A DNA stretch of 64,000 bases, taken from the NCBI GenBank assembly GCA_905183005.1, contig CAJJDO010000064.1:383626-447625 (forward strand). Reading direction: 5' to 3'. The position numbers and the translations under genes were made by a program. Position 1 is the stretch's first letter, and each line of letters opens with the position of its first letter. Source of the stretch: Paramecium pentaurelia. Taxonomy: Eukaryota; Ciliophora; Oligohymenophorea; Peniculida; Parameciidae. Positions 22,352 to 34,800 of the stretch are shown piece by piece. The notes under the pieces were generated by a model. That model made no database searches. It was not told the origin of the DNA and saw only the letters and a program-made list of their open reading frames with translations.

Positions 22352-24718
22352 TCACTTTTGAATGGTTTTTGAAGAAGAAACTGATTGTGTCCTTTCTGAT
22401 TTTACATCTTTATGTAATCTTTGTATTTATTCAACTGTTAAAAGATCAGGTTTTTTTCTTTATTCTTCTAAGACCTAAAATATATTGTAATATAATTACT
22501 TATCTTTCTATTTTTTCAAATTCCTTTCTTGTTTCAATATTTTTTATAGTTTTTGGATTAAAATATTCTGGACACATTTCATAAAGCCATTTTCCTTCTA
22601 TATCAGTTACTGTTCTTAAATAATTTTTTGAAGTTAACACAAATTCTTGATATAATATCCATTCTGGTTTGTGATTTAAGACTGAACATGGATGTATGGC
22701 AACTATTTAACTATCTTTGACTGTCATATAAGCTCCATTTTTAGTTAGATGAGCTGTTTACATAAACATACCAGCAATTAAAGCTTTTTTTATATAAGTA
22801 TAATATAATGCATTTGATGGATCAGTTTTAGTTAATGGAACTTATTATTTTTACATAATTTATCTTAATTAAGTTTTGATTTTATCTGCTGATTTTAAAC
22901 TTCTATAATTAATGAAATTTTAATAACACCAATCAGAACTTTCATTATGTTCCTTAAATGCTTTAAAAACATTTAAAAATGTGATATGATCTCCATCTTA
23001 ATGTACAAATTAATATCTAGCATCATCAGCTTATTATTATTAATCTTTTGGTCTTTAGAATACTTATTAAACAGATAACAAAGCTACAATAGTTAGTATT
23101 TCATCAGTAACATAGAAATCTTTACTACTTAGAAGTACTTTTGATAATTATGGATCAAGTGGAAATTCTGACATCTATTATCCAAATTTAGTTAGATTTC
23201 CTTCTTCATCTAATGCATTTAAATAATATAATTATTCTAAAGCTCTCATTAATGTTTCTGGAGCAGGTGGATCCATAAAATCAAAATGAACTAAATCATC
23301 TATTCCTAATCTCTTTAATTACAAAACTACTGATGATAAATTACTTCTTAATATTTCTGGATAAGTATTATCAATTAATTCTGTATTAAATGATTATTCA
23401 GTATATAATCTATAACATTTTCCAGGTCTTGTTCTACCAGCTCTACCTGCTCTTTATTAAGCAGAAGCCTTTGAAATAGGAGAAGCAAGTAATGATTCTA
23501 CTCTTAATCTTGGATTATAAACTTTTTATTTAGAAAATCCAGGATCTACAACATAACATATTCCATCTATAGTAATAGATGTTTCAGCAATATTAGTTGC
23601 AACAACAATCTTTCTACCTTGAATTCCTTTTTTATTTGGCTATGGAGCAGATTCAAATATCTTTTATTACTAATTTGGTGGTAATGTACTATATAGAGGT
23701 ACACATCTAACTGGTCCAACATCATCTCCCAATTTCTATATTTCTGAAGTAATCTTTTTACATGCTTCTTCAATTTCCTATAGAAATTAATAGAATTTTA
23801 TTATTTACTTCTTCTCCTGTAAGAAATACTAAGATATCTCCTGGATCTTCGTATGCATGTATATTGATCGTAGTACTTATTGCTGCATCAAGATAGCTTT
23901 TTTCAGGTTTTTAAGTATAGAATATTTCTACAGGATATACTCTTCCTGGAATATCCAAAAGTGGAGCATTATGAAAATACTTTTAAAACTTTTCTGCATC
24001 CATAGTTGCAGACATAATTACAACTTTTAGATCATCAGGTCTTTTTAACATGATTTCTTTCAAAAGTCCAAATAATATATCTGTATTAAGAGTTCTTTCA
24101 TGTGCTTCATCTAAAATAACAACTGAATATCTTTCTAATTTTGGATCATGCATAGCTCTAATTAATAAATAAATGATTTAATTTTACTCTCTTAGAAGCA
24201 TACCATCTGTCATATATTTTAAAATGGTTTTATTTGAAGTTTTCTCTTCAAATCTAATTGAATAACCAACTTCTTCACCAAGTGCTACATCCATCTCCTC
24301 AGCTACTCTTTTTGCTACACTCATTGCTGCAACTCTTCTTGGTTATGTACATGCAATTCCTCTGCCTTTGCAATATTTTTCAAGTAAAAATTGTGGTATT
24401 TATGTTGTTTTACCACTTCCAGTTTCTCCTTGCAAAACAATTACTTAATATTGTTCTAATAACATAAACAATTATTCCTTTGCTATTATAAATCAAATTA
24501 AAATTTACCATCCCATGCAGGTAATTATTTTCTAACTTCTAAAATTTTATAATAATCATCTGAATATTAATTTCCTGTATATGGGTTTATGTTTGCATTT
24601 TACTTCACTTTTTTTTTTTGTACTTATTCTTAAATTATATCTTTAAGTTACCTAAATCACTAATATCAATTTTCTATTGCTTTGATTTAGTAGAAGCTAA
24701 ATTCTTATCCACAAACAT
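22352..24718 (-). CDS. DHX15: DEAH-box RNA helicase DHX15/Prp43
   Basis: Five introns (24629-24651, 24483-24508, 24158-24187, 23778-23808, 22475-22499) give 743 aa, close to the size of yeast Prp43. Motifs in order: QGETGSGKTTQ (motif I), TQPRRVAAMS (Ia), DEAHERT (II) and MSATMDAEKF (III); then the helicase C half with LVFLTGEEEIEEACK and an OB-fold end where FVLTS-type sequence is followed by RTVTDIEGKW. DHX15/Prp43 dismantles the intron-lariat spliceosome and acts in ribosome assembly, activated by G-patch proteins. An in-frame C-terminal extension after EKIER is created by the last intron. Prp22/DHX8 is the main alternative but the short N terminus argues for DHX15. Confidence 0.93.
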
Positions 24719-24827
24719 TATTTAATAAAATAAATATTTTAGTATATTTTTTGTTTTAATAATAAAGAATTATTATTAATATAGATCTAAAAATAATTAT
24801 TAAAACAATATGTTGATTAATATATAA

Positions 24828-25719
24828 TCATATATATATATATAAACAATCATTCTCCATTAATTTCCATATTAGCTACTTTTTATTATTATTATTTTTC
24901 AATAATTTTTTATAAGTTTTATTGTGTTCCTCTTAATTTTCTATAATTAAATTTAAAATATACTTTCTTATATTTAAGTTATCTTATTTAATTTCATCTA
25001 ATTCATGAATTAGACTTGAAACAAATAAAAGTGATTCACTCCTTGGATTTGGACTGAAATGATTATGAGTTTTAGATAATGTACTCTTTGTACTCCTTAA
25101 TGGAGATGATTACATAGTAAATTATTTACCAAATGCTGTCAATCCAGCAACATCTGGTAGACTTGAAGCCCATTTCTTAATAATATCTTTTCTTAATCTT
25201 TTTTCAGCATCCTTCATTTCTAATTTCTTTTTATACTCAAACTCAGTTTTTGAAGTAAATTTATATGAAGGAGGTACTTCTTTCTTTTCTTCTTGTTCTT
25301 AATCCCATTCCCAATGAGCATATCTTCTTAGAACTCTTTTGGAAGGTTCTAAACTTTTTTAAGTTAATATTATTACTGGGCTTATTTGAGATATTTATAA
25401 AGATCAAATTTTGGTATTAATTCTGTAATTTACATAGATCCTATTCTTGTTCTTGTACATATTCCTTTTAATACAGGACCAAGTTTCTTATCATCAATTA
25501 ATTCTTATTATCGAAATGCAAATTTAGCAAAGGTGACTTTACGATCTTGAAGAGTTGATTTCAATTCGTTAAATTCTGAAACATTTTTTTTAATATGGGA
25601 AAATTAAACAAATTTTTAAGCAGATTTTTCATCATTACTTGTCTTACCTTCAATCACATCTTTCAATCTATATTTACTCTAAGATTAGCTAAGCTAATTA
25701 CCTTTTTAATATTTTGCAT
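24828..25719 (-). CDS. unknown conserved-looking protein, 281 aa
   Basis: Introns at 25679-25701 and one of 23 nt near 25350 give a continuous frame from MQNIKKSKYRLKDV. The N-terminal half is helical and charged (TFAKFAFRQQELIDDKKLG); the centre has an unusual aromatic patch, RRYAHWEWDQEQ, then a Lys/Arg helix and a Ser-rich segment (PLRSTKSTLSKTHNH). The C terminus is Asn/Lys-rich and of low complexity, so the exact stop (24828) is less sure. No family recognised. Confidence 0.6.
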
Positions 25720-26178
25720 ATTATTAAATATAAATTTGTTATATTCATATTATTAATATATTTATATATTAATAATATGAATAATATTGTAAGATTTACT
25801 AATAATTTCTTATATATATTTAAAAAAGCCCTATAAATTTAATCTACTTATTTATGAGTAATCATTTTTCACTGCAATCCTTTTAATTTTATATAGATAT
25901 TGTTAATCAAAAGATATAAACATTTCAAGAAATATCAAAATATTAAAAAAGATCATTAATAAAACTATAGCCTCTATTTAATTGAGTATTTTATATTGTA
26001 TTATATTATCTTTTAATAAATATATATATTTAATATTTTTAATTTGTTTGGAAATTCAATTAGATTGAATATTACTATAATTTTATTTCATATAATATAA
26101 GTTTATAGTTTACTATTATTATACTCTTTGAAATTAGAATATATAAAAATTATTGATATAAATATATATATTATAATT
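25720..26178. other. divergent AT-rich intergenic region
   Basis: About 460 bp between divergent genes, dominated by TATATA and TTATTAATA runs. It must contain both promoters; no specific element recognised and no ORF worth calling. Confidence 0.6.
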
Positions 26179-27658
26179 ATGCAACTAAAATATGAAATAC
26201 TATAAGAAATATATTCAAGTCAAAGAGTGAGAATTTAGAAAGTAAGATCATTGCAAGATAACCAGACATATATATAAAAAACTTATTTATAAAATAAAAA
26301 TGAAGGTATAGTTTATAATGATTGTGAGGATTGAATGCAATTAAAATGTTAGCTGAAATTAAAAATTAATTTGTATTATAAGTAATTGAATATCTTGAAA
26401 ATGAAGAACAATAATTAGTTATTATATAAGAATATTGTGATTAAGGGGATCTTAAAACATTTACATTATAACATATCGGTTACAAAATGCAAGAAAGCAT
26501 AATTTGGTCTCTATTTTTATAAATGGCATATGCTCTCTTGTAATTAAATGAACTTGGTATACAACACAGAGTATTAATTCCTGAGAATATTCTATTATTA
26601 GTCAGAACAGAAGGTTATTAAATTAGAATTACAGATTTCCATAAATCTTCAAGATAAACTCTTTGTTAATTACCTTGTGCAGCTATTTATTTACCATATG
26701 AATACTTTTTTGAAGGACATTATACTCAAAAGTCACATATATGGTAAATTGGTCATATTCTTTATTTTATGGTATCATAAAATTTATTATTCCCATCAAC
26801 TACTCTAGAAAATTAAGTTAAAGAACAATTAAGAAGAGGTAGAATATAAATAAATATACCTGATGTTTATTCTTAAGGATTAATAAAACTTATAAATGTT
26901 TGTTTGACAATAAGAGAAAATTAAAGACCAAATATTTTATAAATATTAAGAATGAAAGAAGTAAGAGATGCTTTAGCAAGACCATATTATGAATTTTCAT
27001 TAGATTAAAGAAGACATCTTATGCATTGGATTAATAGTTCAGAAACTGCAATTTCAAATCCAATTTAATATTCATTTAATGAATTTGATTTGCATTCTCC
27101 AATTTAGATTCAAAAAGATGTAGTAATTAAGAAGAATTTCAAAAATACTAAATTACCTGAAATTTTCTAATAAAATTAAAGTATAAAGAAATCATCAACT
27201 GATAGGATTCTAGAATCAGATAAAATAAAAACTGAAATTAAAAGAAAGGAAGATTTATATTTACAATAATAATTGTTATCAAAAACATATACAAATAGAT
27301 ATATTTAAGGTGTTGTTAAACCTATTAGTTTTCATAAGAAAATATAATTAAATCCTAATATTGAATTACCTAAATTTTCCATTCCTTATTAAAAACAATT
27401 AGATCCTGTATTCTAAAATCTTTTGGAAAATAAAAAATAAGTTTGTGATCAATAAATTGGAGAGACTGAATATATGTTTTTACGATCATAAATTAAATTT
27501 AATGTATTGTTTTTATTATAATTAAATAGAAAACAGATAAATTATTAAATTATATGTAAATAAGACATCCTAGAGTTGACAGCAGTTTTATATTATAATA
27601 AATAAATGACATAGCAGATTTAGAAGAATAAAGAAACCATTATATAAGCAAAACTTGA
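26179..27658 (+). CDS. pseudokinase (protein-kinase-like, catalytic residues lost)
   Basis: Introns 26306-26328 and 27556-27575 (20 nt) give 478 aa. The kinase fold is recognisable: YEILQEIYSSQRVRIQKV as the N-lobe, VIIQEYCDQGDLKTF as hinge and helix D, IQHRVLIPENILLL for the catalytic loop, ITDFHKSSRQ for DFG and YLPYEYFF...QIGHILYFMVSQ for the APE/helix F region. The glycine loop has no Gly, HRD is HRV with the catalytic Asp replaced, and DFG is DFH, so phosphotransfer is unlikely and a scaffold role is inferred. If the second intron is ignored the frame runs into the next gene, which is why I accept it. Confidence 0.75.
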
Positions 27659-27732
27659 AAAATTTTATTTATTTTTAAAGTATTATATGTCAAAAGCAGT
27701 TAAAATAATCTTATATTTTATATATAATATAA

Positions 27733-30700
27733 ATGTCTTAGAGATTATTAAGAAAATCTCGAACTAATTTAGGTGACTAGAGTCAAAGCTAGAGTCATAG
27801 TCATACATCACCAGTTATGAATGATGATGGATTAAGAAATTTCAGAATTGAATTTTCAGATTTATCAAGAAAAAGACTAAGTGATAGTGGAGAAATGAAA
27901 GACCCAACTATTTATAGCAAAAAATCAAGGCTTTCTTAGTTTTCTAATATTAATCATAGATAAAGAGATTAGAGTGATCATAATATTAGTGTTCATCAAT
28001 ACACTGCTACTACAAAATAATATTATCAACTGAAGTGGAAAGAATTAAGTGGATTACCTAAATAAACTGATTTACAATAAATACTTAGAACATTTCTTAC
28101 TAAATTAAAAAGAAATGCTAATATTTGGGATTAAATTAACAATAAGTATTGTTACCTTAAAGAATCCTATCTTTAAGATGAAGTTAGATTATAATCATAG
28201 TATATATCATATATGAGATAATCATTTCATTATGTTAGATTATTATCACTTTTAACTGTACCAATTTAAGCTGGAAGTCTATTTATTGATTAATGGATAT
28301 AAGGTTTAATAATTTTATTTTTGGTGATTGAATTTATTGATTAGTTACTAAAAATAAAATTGGTTAAATTAAATGTTGTTTGTAATTTCATTTACATTGC
28401 AAGTACACTTTTATTAAATTTTGATCTTAATTAAGATGGTAAAATAGTTTTAATGATATTATCTTTAACTGGAGTAAAATATTAATTTTAATGGAGTAAT
28501 AGTACTATTGCAATTATATTGTTAATATATATTAATTATTTCGCTAATTTTTGGTTATTAATAAATGATAATGAATTAACATATTTAGATTCTATTATTT
28601 GGACAATAAATAATTGTGTATAATATTCACTATAAATAGAAAGTTACCATTTAATGAAGTTGATACCCAAATAATAAGTTATAGAAATAAGATTATAAGT
28701 GTAGCTTTTTAAATATTATCATTCTATTTTTAGATATTATTTATATCAATTTTGGTGAAATTTTCATTTTCAACAAATCAGTATATATCTTTATATTTAT
28801 ATTAAATTAGATAAGAATTATTTATTGATTTCTTAAAAGTAAACAAAGTTGATTAAAATCTTATTGATGAAGCTCAACATATATTGAATTCCAATGTTCA
28901 TTCTGATGAATTATAAACAGTAATATATATATATTAATCAAATAAAATAGGTTAACAATTTAATGTAATAATTACCTATCAATATATAAAAGCCATTATT
29001 CTTTTTAATTAAAAATAAGAAACTTTAAGAAATTGAATTCTTTACACAATATTTCTCAAAATAATCAATTGATGAAATAACATTTGAATCTGTATTAAAA
29101 TTTTGCAAACCTAATGAAATTATTGTAGAAAAAGGATAACATGATGAATATATTTATGTTGTCTTATAAGGTGAAATAGGAATATATGATAATAATATTT
29201 ATCTTTAAAGTCTTCCAAAAAATTAAGCTTTTGGAATTGAAAATCTAATAATGAATTAAGGACATAATCTAACAATGAGAAGTAAAGGAAATTCAATTTT
29301 AATATAAATTAATCACTCTAAATTTTTATAAACTATTAAAAAAATCAATAATGATTTAGAGATTTTTCATTCAATAAAAAATGAAGTATTATATATGAAT
29401 AGAATTGAATTACTATTACAATAATGTTATGTCTGTGGATCATATTAACATTTAAGTTCATTATGCAATAGAGTTCATATAAATCTTAATAGAAATCTAG
29501 TTATTAGTAGACATTTATATACAAAACCATAGAAGAGATAAAAGTATGATAGAAAATGGGATCAAAGAGTTAATTCATTATATAATTTTAAATTGGTTAG
29601 AAGTTGTGGAAGAAGATTAAAAAGAAATTATGGGATTAATTTTGTAGATCCAGAGGCTTATGAAAGAGGAGAACAAGAATATGAAGAAGAAGACGATGAA
29701 GAAGTTTATTAAGGACATCTTTCTTATAAAGACCTGACAAATCCATCAAGAGTAATAATATGATCTAATTTAAGAAGAGTGTTGAAGTTGTGTCAGGTCA
29801 AACTTTGAGAGATATCATTTATCATGATCATATAGATAATGAAGAATAGTTATAATATTATTAATAGTAATAAGAAATAAATAGACATTAAGCAATTAAA
29901 TAAACTTTATAAACAGCAGGATTTCAAAATGAAGACTTATATTTTGGAGATGCAATAAATATTCCATTATAACATAAATAATTTACTTAGAATAGTAATA
30001 CTTTCAAATCTTCAAGTGGATAAACATATTAAAGTTAAAAGAGTCAGTAAGTTAAATAACAATAATAAAATTAATAATAATAACAATAAGCTTAATAACA
30101 AGTACCATATTAATCAAAAACATATGTATAAAGTCCTTTAGGAACAAATCAATTTTTAATAGCAAATAATAGAAATGCTTAACCAAAATTAACATTCTCT
30201 TATGATCCTTTCTATCATGAATAAAATAATAAATAAACTCTACCTCAACCTTAACCAGAATATTAAGCTATGATAAGACCATAATTTAGATCATCTACTA
30301 ATTATATTCCTAGTGGACCTACTTAATTACCTGTTGTTTCAGAAGAAAGAGATTCATAATTAAATATTCCATAAATGAATGTACCTTATGCATCAGCTAT
30401 ATCAATAAGTTCAGTTGGTATTTCAAGTATAGATGACATATAAAGAAGAGATGGATAAAATAATACTTATACTGGTCCTAGAAGGATGACTTAGAAATAG
30501 ACTAATACTATTACAAGTACAGTAAGTCCAGATATTCAGAAGAAAAAATCTATTTCTGGATCTAATTCAAGATCATATTCAGCTTTGTCTTCTAGGTAGA
30601 ATCAACATTATAGTGATCTTGATAATGTATTATTTAGATATGATGTGAAAGATAATTTTGATATTGATTAGATAGGAATATATTAGCAATTCAAGCCATA

Positions 30701-30776
30701 GAATAATTATGATTGTGTGGTTAATTAAATCAAGATCTAATCTAAGAAATTAATTAAATAGAAGAAAATAAAATGA
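27733..30776 (+). CDS. cyclic-nucleotide-binding, ion-channel-like membrane protein
   Basis: Introns 28618-28643, 28920-28950 and 29752-29774 give 987 aa. After a Ser/Gln-rich cytosolic N terminus come several hydrophobic segments (about residues 175-370) and a C-linker (DELQTVNNLMQQLPINIQK), then a cyclic-nucleotide-binding-like fold: VEKGQHDEYIYVVLQGEIGIYD and QAFGIENLI, followed by a Cys/His patch (CYVCGSYQHLSSLCN) and a 350-residue Gln/Ser-rich tail. This is the order of ciliate CNG/EAG-type channels. However, the pore position reads IIWTINNCLPFNEVD, without the G(Y/F)G selectivity filter, and the CNBD lacks the usual RxA ligand signature, so conduction and ligand binding are both doubtful. 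Confidence 0.7.
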
Positions 30777-30804
30777 AATTTATATCAAATTTAATTTTAA
30801 TTCT

Positions 30805-31751
30805 ATGTTCAAATTTCTTCTAAGGCCCTCATTATTGTTTTCCAAAAGAACAACCAAATTAAAGAATTTGATATAATCAAAAGAATTAGAGTTTATTATG
30901 GAAGCTCATAATGGACTTTCAGCTCTTATTGTTTAAGAAGCAGGTTTCAAAGGGATTTGGGCTTCGGGATTATCAATGTCTGCTTAATTGGGAGTTAGAG
31001 ATTGTAATGAAGCATCATGGACTTAATTGTTGGAAGTCTTAGAATTTATGGCAGAAAGAACTACTATACCAATATTAATGGATGGTGATACAGGATTTGG
31101 AAATTACAATAATGCAAGAAGATTAGTTAGGAAATTAGAAGAGAGAGGGATTGCTGGAGTTTGTTTTGAAGATAAGATCTTCCCTAAAAGAAATTCTTTA
31201 GGTGATGGGGCTTAAGAATTAGCAAATATTTAAGAATTTTCAAATAAGATCAAGGTTATAAATACTATTAATTATAGGCATGTAAAGATTATTAAAGAGA
31301 TAAAGACTTTTAAATAGTAGCTAGATGTGAATCATTTATAGCTGGATGGGGTTTAGAGAATGCATTAGAGAGATGTGAAGCATATAGAAAAGCTGGAGTA
31401 GATGCTGTTTTAATTCATAGTAAGAAAAGTGATTTTACAGAAATTGAATAATTTTTAAAAGCTTGGAATAATAGATTACCAGTAGTATTAGTTCCTACAA
31501 ATTATTACAAGACTCCAACAGAAGAATTTAGAAAAAATAGTATAGATATATGATATAAATTTATAGATGTAAGTTTAGCAATTTGGGCTAATCATAATTT
31601 AAGAGCAAGTATTAAAGCTATGTAAGATACTAGCAAATAAATATTTGAAAGATAAAATTTAATTGGTTTAGATAATATAGCTAGTGTTAAGGAAGTATTT
31701 AGATTATAAAATGAGAAAGGTTTAGAGGTTGATGATAAGAAATATTTATGA
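30805..31751 (+). CDS. pepM: phosphoenolpyruvate mutase (PEP phosphonomutase), mitochondrial
   Basis: Introns 31255-31277 and 31540-31566 give 298 aa. The isocitrate-lyase/PEP-mutase barrel is clear: IWASGLSMSA, the Mg-binding DGDTGFGN, and EDKIFPKRNS, the EDK-x5-NS signature that marks true PEP mutases within the superfamily; later AGVDAVLIHSK and VLVPTNYYKTP. The enzyme rearranges phosphoenolpyruvate to phosphonopyruvate, forming the C-P bond of phosphonates such as 2-aminoethylphosphonate, a known ciliate membrane-lipid head group. The N terminus MFKFLLRPSLLFSKRTTK is amphipathic and Arg/Lys-rich, suggesting mitochondrial import. No phosphonopyruvate decarboxylase is adjacent. Confidence 0.92.
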
Positions 31752-31843
31752 AATAATATTATTATTATTAATGTTATATTAAATAAATTGCTTATAAGCA
31801 GAACATATAAAATAAAATATAATATTATGATGATGGCATCTAA

Positions 31844-34800
31844 TCAGACTTTGTTTGAATAAGGTATTTGAAGATATTTGAATAAATATTTGATAATAGT
31901 TTCTGCCATATTTTTATTTGGATTAATGGAATGTAAGTTAGGTAAATAGTTCTAAAATATTTTAATCATTAAATTTAGATGGCTACTAAGTTCAGGAATA
32001 ATTAAATGAATTTATTTCATTCTATAATTTTTAAGTATTTCCATCTCTTTTAATTTACAAGGACAACCTTTGGGATAATTATCATCAAAACTATGATATT
32101 TTGAATGTCCATGAGGAGGAGCTTATGTTAATAGAATAACAATTTTTTATGAATTTTTAGTTGACCAAGACAATTATTATTATTCATGTAATCCATCTAA
32201 AACAGCATTAGGATAATCTGATATGGCTGTTATTTTTTTTGGTTTGACATCTTTAAGTTTTGATAGTAGTGTATCAGAATCTGTAAAATCACTTAGAATG
32301 AATGTTGGAGAAGAGATTTCTTTATGAGGATGATGATCATGATATAATATGATTGCAAATTTAATTTTAGCTGAATTAAATTGTCCTTTGATATTATTAC
32401 AGATTGATAATAATTTGAGTGCAATTTAGATATTTTATTCATCTGTCTAATCAATTATGAAAGCAATATTGATTGATTTAATTTAATGAGAATTATAGCA
32501 TTCAAACTTATGATTCATAGAATTAATACCTTTATCATGCCATGCCATATAATTACAAAATTTATTACATGTTTAACATTTTGCATTACATTTTGAAATT
32601 TCTACTCTTTTATTACCTCTAACTGGTTATTCCCAACCAAGAACTTCCCAAAATTATTTACAGAGTACTTGATCTAGATTATTTGAAATATGGACTGCTT
32701 TATAATATTTAGAACTCTTATTAAGTTGTTATTGATAACAAAGAAATTCATCAACACATTCTATTACATGACTATGTCCTCTACCTAATCTAATACAATA
32801 TTCATCACATGTTTCAGGTCTACAATATTAGATATCATTATCTTTATCATCTAATTTAAAACATGATTATTAAAGTTCAATAACATTATGATATATAGTA
32901 TGATGAAGATTTGTATGACCAGATTCTAAATAACAATAAGCTTTACATCCAGGACATTATTAATCACATAAATGTTTTCTATTTGAACAAGCATGTCCTA
33001 AATCATGACTATTTTCTCCAATTGGAATTAATTTAAAACATTTTTCTTTTCTTCTTACTTATTCATATGTAGTTTATCCATATAATGAACCTGCATTTGA
33101 TTTCCACATCTTTATTCTCTTAACATATCCATCTACTGTACATATTCCTGGTAAATTACATAATTTATCACATTAATGATGACAATTACAAAAATGTTCA
33201 TTTTCTAATTCATGAGAATGTTATTCTGAACATTATCTTTAACAACCCAAAGAACATGATTTATTACAATATCTTAAATTACATATATGTTTATGTTCAA
33301 TAAATGGATCTTATGTACATTATTCAGCACAATATTAACATGTTTCTTAACATACATGTTTACTTTAACAATAATGTAATGAATTATTTTAATGACCATT
33401 CTTTAATATACATTAATTTTAACATAATAAACATTCTTTATCACATTAATCATAATTTAAACTTTTAGTAAAATGATCACCAAAATGTGATTATAATAAT
33501 TCACAATTTTCTTATTCACATAAATGAGTATCACTCCAACAAATATGTTATTTATTAAATTATTATATTTATTCTTATTCTTTATTCAAACTTTCTTATA
33601 ATTCTATCATATTATTTAATTTCTTTATTCTTCCTTCTACAACATATATCTTTTATTATATATCCTTTAAAGCTGTTACTCTTTATACCATAGTACGATC
33701 TCCTTTTATTTTTGATAGATTTACTTATAATTCTTATAAATTTAATTTTTCTTATATTTAAAATTAATCTAAATCTGCTCCATCTTCTAAATCTAATTAT
33801 TTTTAAATCATTTAAATTTTAGATTTCTTTTTTTAAATAATTGCTCTTACTTTTTCAATTTTAGTTCCATTCTTACTTAAATGTCCATTATATTATGTAC
33901 ATAATGCATAACATTTACTACAAGTTTAACCACATAATTTATAATTATGTAAATGTTATTTTAATTCATTTTCACAATCTAATAATATATTCTATTTCAT
34001 ATCTCTATCTAAATCATAAATTTATACTAATTTTTATTCTATTTCCTTTTATATAATATTTATTATATAATTAATTCTTTTATTTGTAAATTATTAAATC
34101 AATTTATCTACTTTTGTAAACTTTTACATAAAACAAGATTCCTATTCAAAATTAACTCTTAATATATTTAATGCTTATTATAATAATAAACTAAAATTAT
34201 CTTCAATTATTTATGTTAATATTATCTATTATGATATATTATTAGGATCTTCTTTCTTTATTATCCATTAAGGTAATTCTAACCAATAAATATTTGATTA
34301 TTCTTTCAATTTATGTATTTAATAATTTAATTCATAATCTTAAACATTTCTTGTATCTTTTACTGATAATTATAATAATGTAATCTTCATTGATGTAAAT
34401 AATGACTAAGCATCTTACCATCTCATATTATTTTTTGCATTCTCTAAAATTTATTCTCTTATCTAATTTACATCTCTATCAAATTATTCTAATTCAAAAT
34501 AACTCATTAATTAAGCACTTACACCATTCTTCAATAATTATTTAAGTAATTCATTATTAGATGAATTTATTATTGAATCCATTTGTCCATCTAATTCTAA
34601 TTAAGCATTTTATGAACCAGCTTGATAAATGTCTCTTACTAATATCATTAGTTTACTTTTGAATAATTAATTACCTTTCAATCTAGTATTAGCTTCAATT
34701 AAATTATCAAATAATTCATTCAAATGTCTATCATAAGAAGAACATTAATTAAATATTGTCAAATCACTAATTGCTGTTAAAAATGATAATAAAGTAATTT

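Noticed and set aside
22348..22584. Plus-strand hydrophobic ORF MITFEWFLKKKL
   Set aside because: Overlaps the 3' end of DHX15 on the minus strand, which has motif-level support and an in-frame terminal exon.
31829..32010. Small plus-strand ORF starting MMASNQTLFEQ
   Set aside because: It overlaps the C-terminal exon of the minus-strand VWA gene, whose frame runs to TGA at 31844 with good domain support.
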